From CAWGYT01 sp963826795 (GTDB taxonomy: Bacteria > Planctomycetota > Planctomycetia > Pirellulales > Pirellulaceae), in contig CAWGYT010000003.1 in the NCBI GenBank assembly GCA_963826795.1, positions 248,001 through 312,000 of the forward strand: 64,000 nt of DNA, in the 5' to 3' direction. Below the pieces are notes generated by a model. That model was not told the origin of the DNA. It saw only the letters and a list, made by a program, of their open reading frames with translations, and searched no databases. Below are positions 8,732-19,669 of the stretch, in pieces (the first letter of the stretch is position 1; every line of letters begins with the position of its first letter). The position numbers and the translations under genes were made by a program.

Positions 8732-9361
8732 TCAACCGCTTCGGCCGCGACCCGAATAGACCGCGGCTTCGGTGACGACTTTGTCCATCGAAACGTCGTG
8801 CGGTCCGACGATCAGCCGATCGAACAGCTGGCTTTCGTAGCAGACCGCGATCAAGGCGCATTCCGGGCGGACGTGATCCAGCAAGCGATCGTAGTAGCCC
8901 TGTCCATTGCCCAGTCGAGAGCCATGGCGATCGAAACCAACGCCGGGAACCAAGACCAAATCCAGCTCCGCCGGTTCGACCCGCTTTCCCGGCTCGTCCC
9001 AACGCTCGCGAGGTGGTTCGAGGATCTTCCACTTGCCGACGACCAACTCGTCGAACGACTCCAGTCGCCACAAGCCCAGCTTGTTCGCGCCCGCGTCGTC
9101 AACGGTGCAGTAGGGCACCACGATTCGCTTCCCGCTGGCGAGCGCGCCGGGCAGATGGTGTCGCGTTCTGAGTTCGGATCGGCAGTCGATATACCACATC
9201 ACGGTACTCGCGGCCTGATACTCGGGCAGCTGCAGGACGCGTTCCACGGCCTGTCGACTGACTTCATCCTTGTCCGGCTGAGCATTTCGAGCGTCGTAGG
9301 CAGCTCGGCGCAGCTCCTCTTTGCGGCGTGTCAGGTCATTTAGTGGGGTGGTTGAGGTCAT
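8732..9361 (-). CDS. 5-formyltetrahydrofolate cyclo-ligase
   Basis: 209 residues from ATG 9361; a GTG at 9394 would add 11. The family signature GVGFDRHGSRLGNGQGYYDR is complete: it contains the ATP-binding glycine-rich loop and the YYDR end. YIDCRSELRT and IVVPYC belong to the folate side. The enzyme converts 5-formyl-THF to 5,10-methenyl-THF with ATP in cytosolic one-carbon metabolism. Length is slightly above the usual 180-200 because of a short charged N-terminus. It is convergent with the exonuclease gene and is preceded by a dispersed repeat, so it is probably a single-gene unit. Confidence 0.93.
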   Translation of the reverse strand: MTSTTPLNDLTRRKEELRRAAYDARNAQPDKDEVSRQAVERVLQLPEYQAASTVMWYIDCRSELRTRHHLPGALASGKRIVVPYCTVDDAGANKLGLWRLESFDELVVGKWKILEPPRERWDEPGKRVEPAELDLVLVPGVGFDRHGSRLGNGQGYYDRLLDHVRPECALIAVCYESQLFDRLIVGPHDVSMDKVVTEAAVYSGRGRSG

Positions 9362-9414
9362 CGAGCGACTCGTGAATGGGGCAGGCTGTGTCACAGCCGA
9401 ATACTTGGGGTGTG

Positions 9415-9495
9415 TTGGAAAAAGGGGTCAGGTTCCAAAAGTGCGCAGCACCCGAAGGGCCGTTCCGGATTTTGGGACCTGACCGCTTTTCCAAC
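9415..9495. repeat. Dispersed inverted repeat (family A), copy 1
   Basis: Arms related to TTGGAAAAAGGGGTCAGGTT and its complement flank a conserved centre, GCACCCGAAGGGCCGTTCCG. A second copy with the same centre lies at 25609-25690. The element touches the stop codon (TAG, 9496-9498) of the SEC-C gene. Such GGGGTCAGGT elements resemble REP sequences mobilised by REP-associated transposases, but no such transposase gene is in the window. Confidence 0.85.
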
Positions 9496-11682
9496 CTAAT
9501 CCATCCCCGGCATCCACAGCTTGGAGGCGGGTTTCTCTTCCCCGGGGGGCGGCGCGGGGCCGGGCCCGATGGAGGGCGCGGCGGGGATCCCCGAGTCGGG
9601 CGTCCACAGGCCCGGGACGTCCGACTCGGCTTCGGCCTGACTGGCCGCCGCCGACATTTCGCGTGGCGCGGGGACCATGAAGCGTCCATCCGGGGTCACC
9701 AACCCGTAGCGTGAGAGGACCTCCATCAGCGAGGGTGCGATCCCCGGTTCGTTCATGTACCGCGTCTGGATTTCCTTGAGCAGTTGCACGAACTTGTCGG
9801 CTTCCCCGCGCAACAATCGGATCTCAAGTTCGTCGATCAGCCAGGCCGCGGGCGATTCACCTTCGGACGTCGCCAGCTTCCGCGCCTTGTCGAGATATTC
9901 GAGCGCCTCGTCCGTATTTGGGGCGACATCGGAAAGAATGTCATACGCTTCGACCTTGTCGACTTTCTCGTCCAGACTCGGGCGGCCAATCAGCTCCAAA
10001 GCGATCTTTCGCAGCGGGTAAACGGCCATCACGGCATAGGCCCGCCGATACGCCGCCAACAGCTGCTCGTCCGTCAACTGGGTCGCATCGACCAACGCGA
10101 GCTGGTGAACCGGCAGACGCTCGAAATCGCAGCCGGACGGATCAAGCGGTTCTCGGAGCGGCAAGCCCAGCTGTTGCCGCAGGTCGTTTAGATTGACCTC
10201 CCAGTGAGCATCTTGAGCGAGGATCTCAAGGTTGAGCAGCGAGCCCAGCAGCGCCGGCTTGTACTTGCTGTCGGCAGCGGCTTCGGTGGGCGTCTTCCCA
10301 TCCAAAACGGGAGAGGCCGTGTGGGGCCAGCGGTGCACAACGGCGTCGTCGCGCAGCCTGGCTTGCAACCGCCGGCGGTCGTCGATCTCGACGCCGTCGG
10401 GGATGACCCAGCTGCCGAGCACGACGGCCGCCAACCAGGGAGCATGATCGATCACGCGGTCTTCCAAGGGCGGCTCGGAAAGGCCCTTCTCGACCAGCTC
10501 GTCACACAGCCTGGTTAACTGCTCCAGATGAACGCGAGTGCCGTGCAAGGCAATCCGCGCCGGCTTGTCCGTCTCTCGGCCGTAGAGCAAGATCATGCCG
10601 AGTGACTCGGGGATGTCACTGGCTTGCAGCTCCTTGACCTCTTTGGGCAGTGGGCGATCCAGGACCTGATAGACCCGCGCGGCAGCGGCTGATCGCTCGA
10701 TCGCGCCGCGTTCGGATCGAGTTGCAGGGGCTTCAGCCGTGGATGAGAGATCGCCTTCTCCATCGCTCGATCGAATCCGTCGATGGAGTGTACTCGTTGC
10801 ACGATGTCGACTGCGCTGCGGCGCGGATCCGGATCGAGCTCCTCGGCCAAAGCCGCCGCGTACACGCGTTCGTCGAGCGAGACCTCGCGGATTCGGGCGT
10901 AATCGCGCAGGGCCCGCACCGCGTTCTCGTTGTCCGCCAGCCAGGCCTGAACGACGGCCTGGTTGAACAGAATCGCGGGGGCATCCAAAATGCGAATCGA
11001 CATCGCCGCCAATTGCCGCGCGCCCAATCGCCAGCGGCCTCGGTAAATGTCCCGCATCGCGGCTTCGAATTCGATCCGCCAAGTGACGTTCGGCGGGCAT
11101 TCGCGGAGGCTCAGCGGTTCGCGCAAGAGCAGCGGAATCTGGCGGGAGTGATTCAGCTGCATGAGTGCTTGAGCGCAGTGTTCGTCCTTCGCGCCGCTCA
11201 GCGCCAGCGCCAGTTGCAGATGGCCTTTGCTGGCGGCCGGTCGGCCAGCGCGAAGCAGCGCCGTCGCGACCAGAACGATCGCCTCGTACATCCGCGCCGT
11301 GACGCTGCCCTCGATCAGCTCGAAGGCGTCCTGCAGCCAATTGATCGCCTGCCTCACGTTGCCATCGACCATCACCGACAAAACAGCGCATCGCCGGGAC
11401 GCTGGGATTCTTGGGATCGACCTGGGCCAGGCGTTCAATGATCTGCCGCGACTTCCGCGCCTCATTCAACTGCAGCTCCACCTCCGCCTTCACCATCAGG
11501 AGCGCCGGACGATCCGGAAACTTTTCCAGCAACGCGTCGATTTTTTCCATCGCCGCCATCCGCTGCTCACCCTGGACCATGCGGTGGATGCGATCCAGGT
11601 CGTGGACAAAGTCACGCGAGCAACAGAATTTAATCTTCTTGCCGCTGCCACAAGGGCAAAGCTGATATTGATCAAGCGTCAT
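9496..11682 (-). CDS. SEC-C motif protein with TPR-like repeats, two frameshifts
   Basis: The N-terminus (LCPCGSGKKIKFCC, residues 8-21) is a SEC-C zinc-binding motif, as at the end of SecA and in many cytosolic proteins. Helical repeat-like sequence follows (ALLRAGRPAASKGHLQLALA, LADNENAVRALRDYARIREV), and the C-terminus is rich in Pro/Ala. Three frames must be joined. One extra base near 11385-11400 moves the reading to the middle frame; one missing base near 10700 (at a GCGGCGCG run) returns it to the first. The joined protein is about 728 residues. The two indels compensate, and coding character is continuous across them, so sequence error is more likely than decay. No specific function can be given; a protein-binding scaffold is a guess. 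Confidence 0.7.
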   Translation of the reverse strand: MTLDQYQLCPCGSGKKIKFCCSRDFVHDLDRIHRMVQGEQRMAAMEKIDALLEKFPDRPALLMVKAEVELQLNEARKSRQIIERLAQVDPKNPSVPAMRCFVGDGRWQREAGDQLAAGRLRADRGQRHGADVRGDRSGRDGAASRWPTGRQQRPSATGAGAERREGRTLRSSTHAAESLPPDSAALARTAEPPRMPAERHLADRIRSRDAGHLPRPLAIGRAAIGGDVDSHFGCPRDSVQPGRRSGLAGGQRERGAGPARLRPNPRGLARRTRVRGGFGRGARSGSAPQRSRHRATSTLHRRIRSSDGEGDLSSTAEAPATRSERGAIERSAAAARVYQVLDRPLPKEVKELQASDIPESLGMILLYGRETDKPARIALHGTRVHLEQLTRLCDELVEKGLSEPPLEDRVIDHAPWLAAVVLGSWVIPDGVEIDDRRRLQARLRDDAVVHRWPHTASPVLDGKTPTEAAADSKYKPALLGSLLNLEILAQDAHWEVNLNDLRQQLGLPLREPLDPSGCDFERLPVHQLALVDATQLTDEQLLAAYRRAYAVMAVYPLRKIALELIGRPSLDEKVDKVEAYDILSDVAPNTDEALEYLDKARKLATSEGESPAAWLIDELEIRLLRGEADKFVQLLKEIQTRYMNEPGIAPSLMEVLSRYGLVTPDGRFMVPAPREMSAAASQAEAESDVPGLWTPDSGIPAAPSIGPGPAPPPGEEKPASKLWMPGMD

Positions 11683-11945
11683 AGCGATTCTCAGTCGCAG
11701 CCGATACTCGGCGGCAGGAAAACAGATGGCGCGCGGTCACGTGCCGCACCTCCCCAGGGGGCCACCCTGCGTCGCTCGAAGTGATCCGCGATGCAACCGG
11801 CACGACGGCTCGATCAGGACCAGTCCGTGCGCGCGGAACGCAGCGGAAGCGATTGATCGTAACAGAATCCCCCCGAGTTGACGAGAAGTCACGGGAAATT
11901 GCAATTCGCGCATTTCGGCGAGGCATCGGTTGGCACGCAACCCGC

Positions 11946-13004
11946 TCAGCGGAGGTGCTGCAACTGAGCTCGCTTGTCCGCAATCAACTTCAAGAGGGCC
12001 TTTTGCGGATCCGCGAATTTCTGAATTCCCTCGGTCATCAACGTCTGCTCGAGGTGCACCATGTCGACTCGCCGATCGATCTCGGACAGAATGCTGGCGT
12101 CCGGCAGTTGGTCGACCTGCCGTTTGAAGGCCCGACCCGTCCGCTGCACCGCCTCGTTCGTCTCCGGCGGATTCGTCTCGATGTCACTCCCGGCAAACGC
12201 GGCGACGTACTTCGCCGGATCGTCGGCCGGATCCTTGGTCCCGGTGCTGGCAAATATCAGCTCTTGCTGCAACGGCGTCGGATGGCCTCGCCAGAAGTCC
12301 TGGTTGTCGGTCCAGATCCGCTTCGCATTGACGATCCCGACCAAGCCCTGAGCGGACGGCGACAATTCGGGAACGTGCTGAGCGGTGTAGACATCGACGC
12401 GCGAGACAAAAATGCTGTAGACGCTCTTGAAATGGTCCCGACTCGACCGCTGTTGGGCCCCCCGCCAGACCGCGTCCCGAGCCGCTCGATACTGACGCAA
12501 CGTAAATAGCAGCGTGACGTTGACCGTGACTCCCGACGCGACCAACGACTCGAGACTGGCAATCCCCGCTTCCGTCCCGGGCACCTTGATCATTCGATTC
12601 TCGTGGCCGGCCGACCACTCGCGGCCCAGCTCCAAGTAACGAGCGACGCGTTGTTCGTGGGTCAGCCCGCTGGCCGGATCTTCCAAGAGAGGGTCGACTT
12701 CAAAACTTACGTACCCGTCGTTACCTCGCGTATCTTCCCAGACCGGGTAGAAGACTGCCTGGGCGCCACGAACCAACTCGTCCGTCAGCTGCCAGGCAAT
12801 CGTCGAATCGTCCAATCCCCGCTCAAGCCCGTCCTGGAGGGCCGCGTCGAATCGTCCCGTTTTGATTAAATTCGCCACGATCACCGGGTTGGAGGTCGCT
12901 CCGGTCGCCCCCAGCGCCCGGTTACTCTGGACCAGGTCCGGATCGATCGAATCGAGCCAAAGCTTGGTTCCGGAGGCAACTAAAGATTCCAGCGGTGTCA
13001 TCAT
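11946..13004 (-). CDS. tal: Transaldolase
   Basis: 352 residues. The Schiff-base lysine is Lys140 in NRMIKVPGTEAG, and the N-terminal LWLDSIDPDL and ATSNPVIV match the family. The enzyme moves dihydroxyacetone units between sugar phosphates in the non-oxidative pentose phosphate pathway. The length fits the longer TalB/Tal class found in actinobacteria and planctomycetes. It stands alone, with 263 bp to the SEC-C gene in which I see no gene. ATG 13004 is the first of two consecutive Met codons. Confidence 0.92.
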   Translation of the reverse strand: MMTPLESLVASGTKLWLDSIDPDLVQSNRALGATGATSNPVIVANLIKTGRFDAALQDGLERGLDDSTIAWQLTDELVRGAQAVFYPVWEDTRGNDGYVSFEVDPLLEDPASGLTHEQRVARYLELGREWSAGHENRMIKVPGTEAGIASLESLVASGVTVNVTLLFTLRQYRAARDAVWRGAQQRSSRDHFKSVYSIFVSRVDVYTAQHVPELSPSAQGLVGIVNAKRIWTDNQDFWRGHPTPLQQELIFASTGTKDPADDPAKYVAAFAGSDIETNPPETNEAVQRTGRAFKRQVDQLPDASILSEIDRRVDMVHLEQTLMTEGIQKFADPQKALLKLIADKRAQLQHLR

Positions 13005-13412
13005 CTCGATCTCCCAGGGTTGGTAATCCGCGTCGGCGATCCGCGTCCGACGAGCACCGGCGATTCGGATCGCTCGTGCATTCTAACGGCTGCAGCTCAA
13101 CTCGGGGACGAGGCGCCGAGAGCGCGCAGATACGGGAGCGTGATACTCCCTATCACGCGCCCCTAACGCAAATTCACGTCGCGGACGAGCGAGCTGGCGC
13201 TGCGGCGCGGCCCGACCGGGAATCTGGCGGGTCTTGGCTGAGTCAGGAGTCTGCGCAAACCACGTCCAGTTTGCAGATTCTAAGGATTATTCCTGCTGTA
13301 GGGGCAAAATCTAGCCGATTACGCAGATGGGTGAGAAACGAGCTCACCTGAGGAGCTGTGAACGAGGCCTATGGCGGCTCGTCGCGCGACATGAAACCGA
13401 GAGGAGCAAGCG
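13005..13412. other. Divergent intergenic region with small palindrome
   Basis: No gene is supported in these 408 bp between transaldolase and the barrel gene. A perfect 8-bp inverted repeat, GCGTGATA (13138-13145) and TATCACGC (13151-13158), is separated by CTCCC. It could be an operator, but no regulator is known here. AGGAG near 13402 is the ribosome binding site of the gene downstream. Confidence 0.5.
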
Positions 13413-14938
13413 GTGCAAATCAGGGCCTTCCAATCCATGGTTCGATGGCGGATTCTTGCTTTCGCGATCTTCCTGCTGACCGCGTCCCCGCCGGTTTGGG
13501 CGGAGCTTCGCTTTGCCGGACCGAGCAATCAGTCGGCCCCGCCACTCCAGATCGGAGAGCGGGAGAACTCGTTTCGCTCCGAGCAGGAAATCAGCCAAGC
13601 CCAATTCCGGCCGCTCGATAACGGGTCCAACGCCTATGCGCCGCGCCGCTTGCGCCCCAGACACCCGCGGCGGCCGACGAGGCGCGGATCCCATCCGTGT
13701 TGCCACCGGCACCGCCGACGTCGATCCCGGCCGAGTCGATCCAGTCTGGGCCGGCGACGACGGACTCGCCTCATGTCTGGACTGAGCAGGGCCCGTGGGA
13801 AGAGTTCAGCGGCGACGTGTCGAGCTTCCAGCCGTTGGGCGAGCCGTTTGAGACGCACTTCGAGGAGGACACGTCGGATCTGGTCTACAGCACCAATGAT
13901 TTATACCGGCGTGGTTTTTGGTACAGCCAACAGGACCTGGTCGTGTTGCTTCGCACCGAGACCAAGGACATTATCATTGGAGCGGACGTGGCGGCTTCCG
14001 ATCCCCGCGTCGACTCGGTCTTCTCGAAGGCCACGATTATCACGAGCAAGACGACCGACCCGACGTTCGAGCCCGGTACGCGGCTGACACTTGGCCGTTT
14101 CTTAGGACAAGACATCGCGAATCGCGATCACGCGTTCGAGTTCACGTTCTTCGGCCTGTTCGACTACACCGAGTCCGGTTCGCTGGCCAGCTCCGTCCCC
14201 GGTTCGCTCCGCACACCGCTCGGCCCCGGTCTGGTCTACTTCACCAACGGAGTTGGCGGTTCGGTCTACGGTCCCAGTTCGGAGGCGATTCAGGGGTTTG
14301 ATTTCGCGAGTCAGTACGACACGCTTTATGCGTCCGATTTGAACAGTTTCGAGCTGAATTGGCGGATGATGGGTCGGCCCACACGGGATCGACTGGCCCT
14401 GCAACCGAATGGCAACTGGATTCGCCACGGGACGTCGAGTCGTCTGCAGTCGATCCTGATCGGCATGCGCGCGATTTCGATCAATGAGCTGTTTCGGCTG
14501 AACGCCTCGTTCACCGACCCCACGACGCTGGGGACCCATCAGGTGCAGACGAACAACGACATGTACGGATTCCAGCTCGGGTTTGACAGCGTCGAGAGTT
14601 ACACGAATTGGAGTTGGGGGGCGCGATTCAAGGCGGGCGGCCTTTATAATTTCGCCGAGCGGCGCAGCAAGATCGACCAGCTGCTGGAAGGCACACGCAA
14701 CTTGCGGACTCAGGACATCAACAAAGAAAATCTGGCGGTGATGTTGGAAGGTGGCCTGACGGCGACGTATCAGTTGCGGCGGAATCTGACCGCCCACGTG
14801 GCATCGGATGCGATGTACGTGACTGGCTTCGCCACCGCGCCGGAAAACCTCGGCATCACGCCCGCCTTTGTCCCGTTCGAGGTCACCGGTGACGCCATCT
14901 TCCTGGGTATGTCCGTTGGCCTGGAGATGCTCTGGTAA
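13413..14938 (+). CDS. BBP7-family outer membrane beta-barrel protein, frameshifted
   Basis: A GTG start at 13413 gives a signal peptide (IFLLTASPPVWA) with AGGAG upstream. After a Pro/Ala-rich linker the rest is a beta-barrel: alternating polar/hydrophobic strands, AFEFTFFGLFDYTESGS, SFELNWRMMGRP, FQLGFDSVESYTNWSWGARF, and a C-terminal Trp typical of barrels that need Bam. This matches the planctomycete BBP7 family. One base is missing near 13640, so the N-terminal 75 residues and the barrel lie in different frames; read together the protein is about 508 residues. Location: outer membrane. Cargo or role unknown. Confidence 0.82.
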
Positions 14939-15298
14939 CGGCGCGAACCGGGTAGGGCAACTGACCGGCACCGCGGCAAATGCCGCCGATTGGGCGGCAT
15001 CAACGATTCGGATCGCCCGTCGAGGAATCGGCCCGGGGCTTTGGGTGCTTTACACTGAGTTTACCGACGCGATGGGTCCCTTTCGACGTACCGCAAGGTT
15101 CACGGACACCGTCCGCCTTGCCGGCTCGGCGGCTCGTGCCGCGAGCGGACCATAGACGGCCTGGGGTTTCTTCACTATCTTAACCAGGAGGTCGGCGACG
15201 GGCGCGAATGCGATCGAATGCATCGGGTCGTTTGGCCTGGATCGTCTCGTCCTCAACGCTTTTCGGCGAGGACCTTGTCGCTGCGACGTAGAGCCGCC
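14939..15298. other. Intergenic region with stem-loop
   Basis: A perfect hairpin, ATGCCGCC (14980-14987), loop GATTG, GGCGGCAT (14993-15000), lies 42 bp after the barrel gene and may end its transcript, although there is no T-tract. The remaining 300 bp to the exporter gene show no gene that I can support. Confidence 0.45.
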
Positions 15299-18200
15299 AT
15301 GAAGAAACCCTTCTTCGCTCGCTACTCCTTAGTCATTTTGATGGCCGTTTTCTTTCTCGCGCCATTCGCGCTGCGCGGGGCCCGGATGGCCGTCCAGCGG
15401 ATGAAGAATGACGTCAAGGACTGGCTTCCGGCGGACTTCGCGGAGACGCGGGAGCTGGATTGGTTCCGCGAGCGGTTCTTGGGCGAGCAGTTTGTGGTGG
15501 TCAGTTGGGAAGGATGCCACGGCAGCAGCGACGACGAGTCGTTCATGACCTTCGTCGACAAGTTTTTTCCCGAGGTGCCTCCTTCCGAGCGGGCGCGGCG
15601 GTTGGCGTTGATCGCCGACGACGAGGACAAGACGTTGGCGGACGTCTCCGGGAACTGGCCGATTGAGGTTCGGCGGCAGGCCAACATTGATCCGCGGCTG
15701 CAGATGTACGTCCGCCAGATGAGAGAGCACGACCTGCCGCCCGCGCGGGAGTTCATCGGGAATCAGCTCGGGCTCTTCTTGCGCCGAACGAATTTCAGAA
15801 TTGGGGTGGCAAGCAAGAGAAGTGGATTCGCGGACGTGACGACCAGTGGTTTTATTTGACACCGGACGGAGATCTGTTCCGCTGGAAAGGCGGCTCGTCG
15901 GTCATCCAGCCATTGGTCACCGCCATCAAACGACGCGTGCTGGGAGCGGAACTCAGTGGCGACTTGGTGAAGTCCCTCGGTGAGCTGGACGGTCCGTGGT
16001 ATTACGAGGATCCGAATCGACTTTCGGCGCGACGCTTCAAGACCGTCACCACGGGGCCCGCGGTGCTGCACGAGCTGACACGTCCGGGCGGCGTGTTGGA
16101 GGGCAATCCGCAACAGGCGATGAAGCGTTTAACCGGGACGCTCTTCGGCCCGGATGGCAAGCAGACCTGCCTGGTCGCGACGCTCACGGACGTCGCCAAA
16201 GAGGATCTTCGCTTGACGCTGGGACGCGGCATTCTCGGGAAGTCGCGCGGGACGCTGCTGGAGATTGCCGAGGAGGCCGGGATTCATCCGCCCGCCGCGC
16301 CGCGACTCGCCCCGCCGCCGATCAGCTGGTTCCTGGCGGCCGCTCCCGAGCCCACACGGCCGGTGATCAAGCTGGGCGGACCGTCGGTCGACAACGTGGC
16401 GATTGACGAGGAAGGTCAGATCACGCTGGTCCGCCTGGTTGGACTCTCGGTGTTCGTCGGAATCGCTCTGTCGTGGCTCAGCTTCCGCAGCGTGAATGTC
16501 ACGATCATGGTCTTTCTGGTCGGAGGACTGAGCGCTTTCGCAAGCCTCTCGTTTGTCTACTGGAGTGGCATGACGGTCGATGCCGTGTTGATGTCGATGC
16601 CCTCGCTGGTCTACGTCCTGGGGCTCTCGGGCGCCGTCCACATCGTGAATTATTATCGGGACTCCATCCCCGTGACGGGTCTGCGACGAGCCCCCGGGGC
16701 CGCTCTGGCCCTGGGTTGGAAACCGTGTACGCTGGCCGCGATCACAACGGCCCTGGGATTGTTGTCGCTGTTTGCCAGCAACATCTTGCCGATTCGCAAA
16801 TTCGGCCTGTTTTCCGCGATCGGCGTCCTGGCCACACTGGCTCTGTTGTTCACCTATCTGCCGGCCGCCTTGCAGACCTGGCCGCCTCGACGGTTCCGCG
16901 GACGCAGCTCGGACGAGCCGATCAAGTCGCGTCTGGATGAGCTGATCGAAAAGTTCTGGCACGCGGTGGGCGTCACGATCATCCGGAATCATGCCGTCGT
17001 GTTCGTCCTCTGCGTGGTCACGATGGTCGGCATCGGCATGGGGCTGAAGCGGATCAACACGGATGTGCAGCTGTTGAAGATGTTCGACGGCGACGCCAAG
17101 ATTATCCGCGATTACCGCTGGCTCGAAGAAAACCTGGGCCGCTTGGTCCCCATGGAAATCGTGATTCGCGTCGATCAACAGTCGCTGCGCGATACGACCC
17201 AGGCCAACCCCAGCGACGACACCGACGGATGCCGAACGCAAGGAGGAGATGCTCGAGCTGACGTTTCTGGAGCGGATGGAGATTGTGGACTACATCCAAG
17301 AGGTGCTGGAGCATCGGTTTGGCGACTCCTCGGGCGAAGGCCTGATTGGGCTTCCGATGTCCGCCGTGACGTTTGCGGTCGAGCTGCCGGGTGAAGGGGG
17401 TGGATTTCGCAAGATTGCGGAGCGGGGTGGGATCAGCCGCTCGCTCGAGTCCCATCGCGACGAGTTCTTACGATCCGATTACCTCCGCGTTGACCCGGTG
17501 GACCAGGCCGAACTGTGGCGGCTAAGCCTCCGGCTGGGTGCTCTGCAGGACGTCGACTACGGAGCGTTCGTGGGTGAACTGAAGCAGACCGTCGAGCCGG
17601 TCCTGTCGGCCTACAAGTACCGTGCCCAGATCCTCAAGGCGATCCAAGACGCGCGCGGTGCCGACTCGGTCCGCAAGACACGCGTCTACTTGGCGGGCGT
17701 TCCCTTCGGTCGTTCTCCCTCCGCCCCGACGCCGCTACCCGAATCACCCGGCGAGCCGGCTTCGGTCGCCGGAGAGGCGAAAGACCCCGGTCAGCTGAAG
17801 ACCGAAAGGGAAGCGGTCGAAACGATGCTGTTCGCCAAGATCCTGGGCCGGCTGCTCAAAAATGCGGGTCTCGATCTCCAAGACTGGCATGACCCGCGCT
17901 TCGAGCTGCCCAACGACTGGCCCGGCGTGCTCGGGCGGCAAGATCTGGTCGTCTTCGTCGATCCTCGCGGCCCCTATTCGCTGGAAGATCTGCAAGCTCA
18001 CGCGCCGCTGCTGGTCGATGCCCGTGACCACCTCTATTCCTCCGGACAACCCACGGCCGCTGAGCGAAAAGAGGCCGTCGCGGCCGTCTACACCGGACTG
18101 GTGCCGGTTGTGTATAAGGCCCAACGGACACTCCTGGAAAGTCTGATCGTCAGCACGATCTGGGCGTTTGGCATGATTGCCGTCGTGATGATTCTGGTCG

Positions 18201-18761
18201 TCCGCAGCATCCCTGCCGGACTGCTCTCGATGCTGCCGAACGTCTTTCCCGTGATGGTCGTGTTCGGCCTCATGGGCTGGAGCAACGTGCTGGTCGACAT
18301 CGGCAGCATGATGACCGCCAGTGTGGCCATGGGCGTGGCCGTGGACGATACGATCCACTTTCTGACTTGGTTCCGTCGCGGCCTGGATTCCGGGCTGAAG
18401 CGGCGGGACGCGATCTTGAGGGCCTACGAGCATGTCGGGATGGCAATGACCCAGACGACCGCCATTGGCGGCTTGGGGCTCTCGATCTTTGCCTTCAGCA
18501 CCTTCACGCCCAACGCAGCGCTTCGGGACCCTGATGCTGGCCCTGCTCGCCACCGCGCTGGTGGGCGATCTGATCTTCCTGCCGGCCCTGCTGGCCGGCC
18601 CCTTAGGTCGCGTCTTCGACGGACCGCGACGCCGCAAGCGGTCGGCCGCGCCCGCTGCCGAGCCGGCGATCAATCCGCCCGCCAGCGTCGGCCCTCACGC
18701 CCTGACGCGGCCCTATCCCGTCCCAACTCAGCTCACTCAGAATCGCTCGGTGAAGAAGTAG
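15299..18761 (+). CDS. RND/MMPL-type membrane exporter, three frameshifts
   Basis: The joined product is about 1154 residues with two halves, each a periplasmic loop followed by a membrane bundle with sterol-sensing-domain character. Examples are LVGLSVFVGIALSWLSF to SLVYVLGLSGAVHIVNYY in the first half, and FGMIAVVMILVVRSIPAG to MGVAVDDTIHFLTWFRRG in the second. The VDDTIHF stretch is typical of RND exporters. ATG 15299 starts MKKPFFARYSLVILMAVFF, the first membrane segment. Indels: one base missing near 15791, one extra near 17215, one extra near 18520 (joining PNA to RFGTLMLALLATALV). Likely substrates are lipids or hopanoids, but this is inference. All three pieces retain normal sequence, so error is likelier than decay. 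Confidence 0.8.
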
Positions 18762-18779
18762 GCCGGACCGGCGGCGAGG

Positions 18780-19165
18780 ACGGCCCCCTCATCCGGCCTG
18801 CGGCCACCTTCTCCCGCGAGGGGAGAAGGGACAGGATCGTGTCACCTCTCCCGAGGCCGGGAGAGGTCGCTCGGGGCCCGCTCGCGGGACCCGGGCGGGT
18901 GAGGGTCGAGCCTTTCCCGGCGCGGCGCGGCCCCCTCATCCGGCCTTCGGCCACCTTCTCCCGCGTTGGGGAGAAGGGACACGATCGTGTCACCTCTCCC
19001 GAGGCCGGGAGAGGTCGCTCGGGGCCCGCTTGCGGGACCCGGGCGGGTGAGGGTCGAGCCTTTCCCGGCGCACGCGGCCCCCTCATCCGGCCTTCGGCCA
19101 CCTTCTCCCGCGTTGGGGAGAAGGGACACGATCGTGTCACCTCTCCCGAGGCCGGGAGAGGTCGC
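18780..19165. repeat. Family B repeat cluster, three units
   Basis: Three head-to-tail units of about 140-150 bp each join CCCTCATCCGGCCTTCGGCC, CTCCCGCG..GGGGAGAAGGGA, ATCGTGTCACCTCTCCCGAG and a GCGGGACCCGGGCGGGTGAG block; the third is shorter. They follow directly after the exporter stop codon. Confidence 0.9.
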
Positions 19166-19178
19166 TCGGAACAAGTCC

Positions 19179-19269
19179 AAGACGGTCTACAGGCTCCAGA
19201 GTCATTCGGCAGCACAAGGTAGCCGCAGGCGTGACCGGCGGCGATGAGGGCACGGAAGTAGACCGTCTT
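19179..19269. repeat. Inverted repeat pair, 12-bp arms
   Basis: AAGACGGTCTAC (19179-19190) and its exact complement GTAGACCGTCTT (19258-19269) bracket a 67-bp centre between the repeat cluster and the duplicated exporter tail. It may be a remnant of a small non-autonomous element. Confidence 0.65.
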
Positions 19270-19281
19270 AGATTGGCTTTG

Positions 19282-19439
19282 CGCCCGCCAGCGTCGGCCC
19301 TCACGCACTGGCGCGGCCCTATCCCGTCCCCACTCAGCTCACTCAGAATCGCTCGGTGAAGAAGTAGGCCGGACCGGCGGCGAGGACGGCCCCCTCATCC
19401 GGCCTGCGGCCACCTTCTCCCGCGAGGGGAGAAGGGACA
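19282..19439 (+). repeat. Duplicate of the exporter gene 3' end
   Basis: These 158 bp match 18676-18833 at 155 positions, 606 bp downstream. The original covers the last 85 coding bases of the exporter, its stop codon, and 72 bp of downstream repeat. The copy has no start and cannot be a gene. Confidence 0.92.
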
Positions 19440-19463
19440 CGCGGCTGTCACCTCTCCCGCGAG

Positions 19464-19669
19464 GAGGTCGTGCAGCTTTTAAGTGCTTTGTTTTCAAGCA
19501 GTTTGAGCATAGCGACAGTAGCCGTACCATGTGCACAGATTTTCGAATGATGCACCTGCTAGCTGCTGAGCCTCGAATGAAACGTTGATTTGTCGGCGAA
19601 TTCCAAAACAAACCGCTAGCAATTTACACAACTTACTATTTCACTTGCGCTTAAAAGCTGCACGACCTC
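19464..19669. mobile_element. MITE-like element, 206 bp, with TIRs and 4-bp target duplication
   Basis: Terminal inverted repeats of 23 bp (22 matches) begin GAGGTCGTGCAGCTTTTAAG on the left and end with the complement on the right. The flanks are a direct repeat CGAG (19460-19463 and 19670-19673). Removing the element and one CGAG restores an intact family B repeat (CTCCCGCGAGGGGAGAAG), so it is an insertion. The interior is clearly AT-richer than the surroundings and has no convincing gene. Non-autonomous; the supplying transposase family is not identifiable from this window. Confidence 0.85.
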
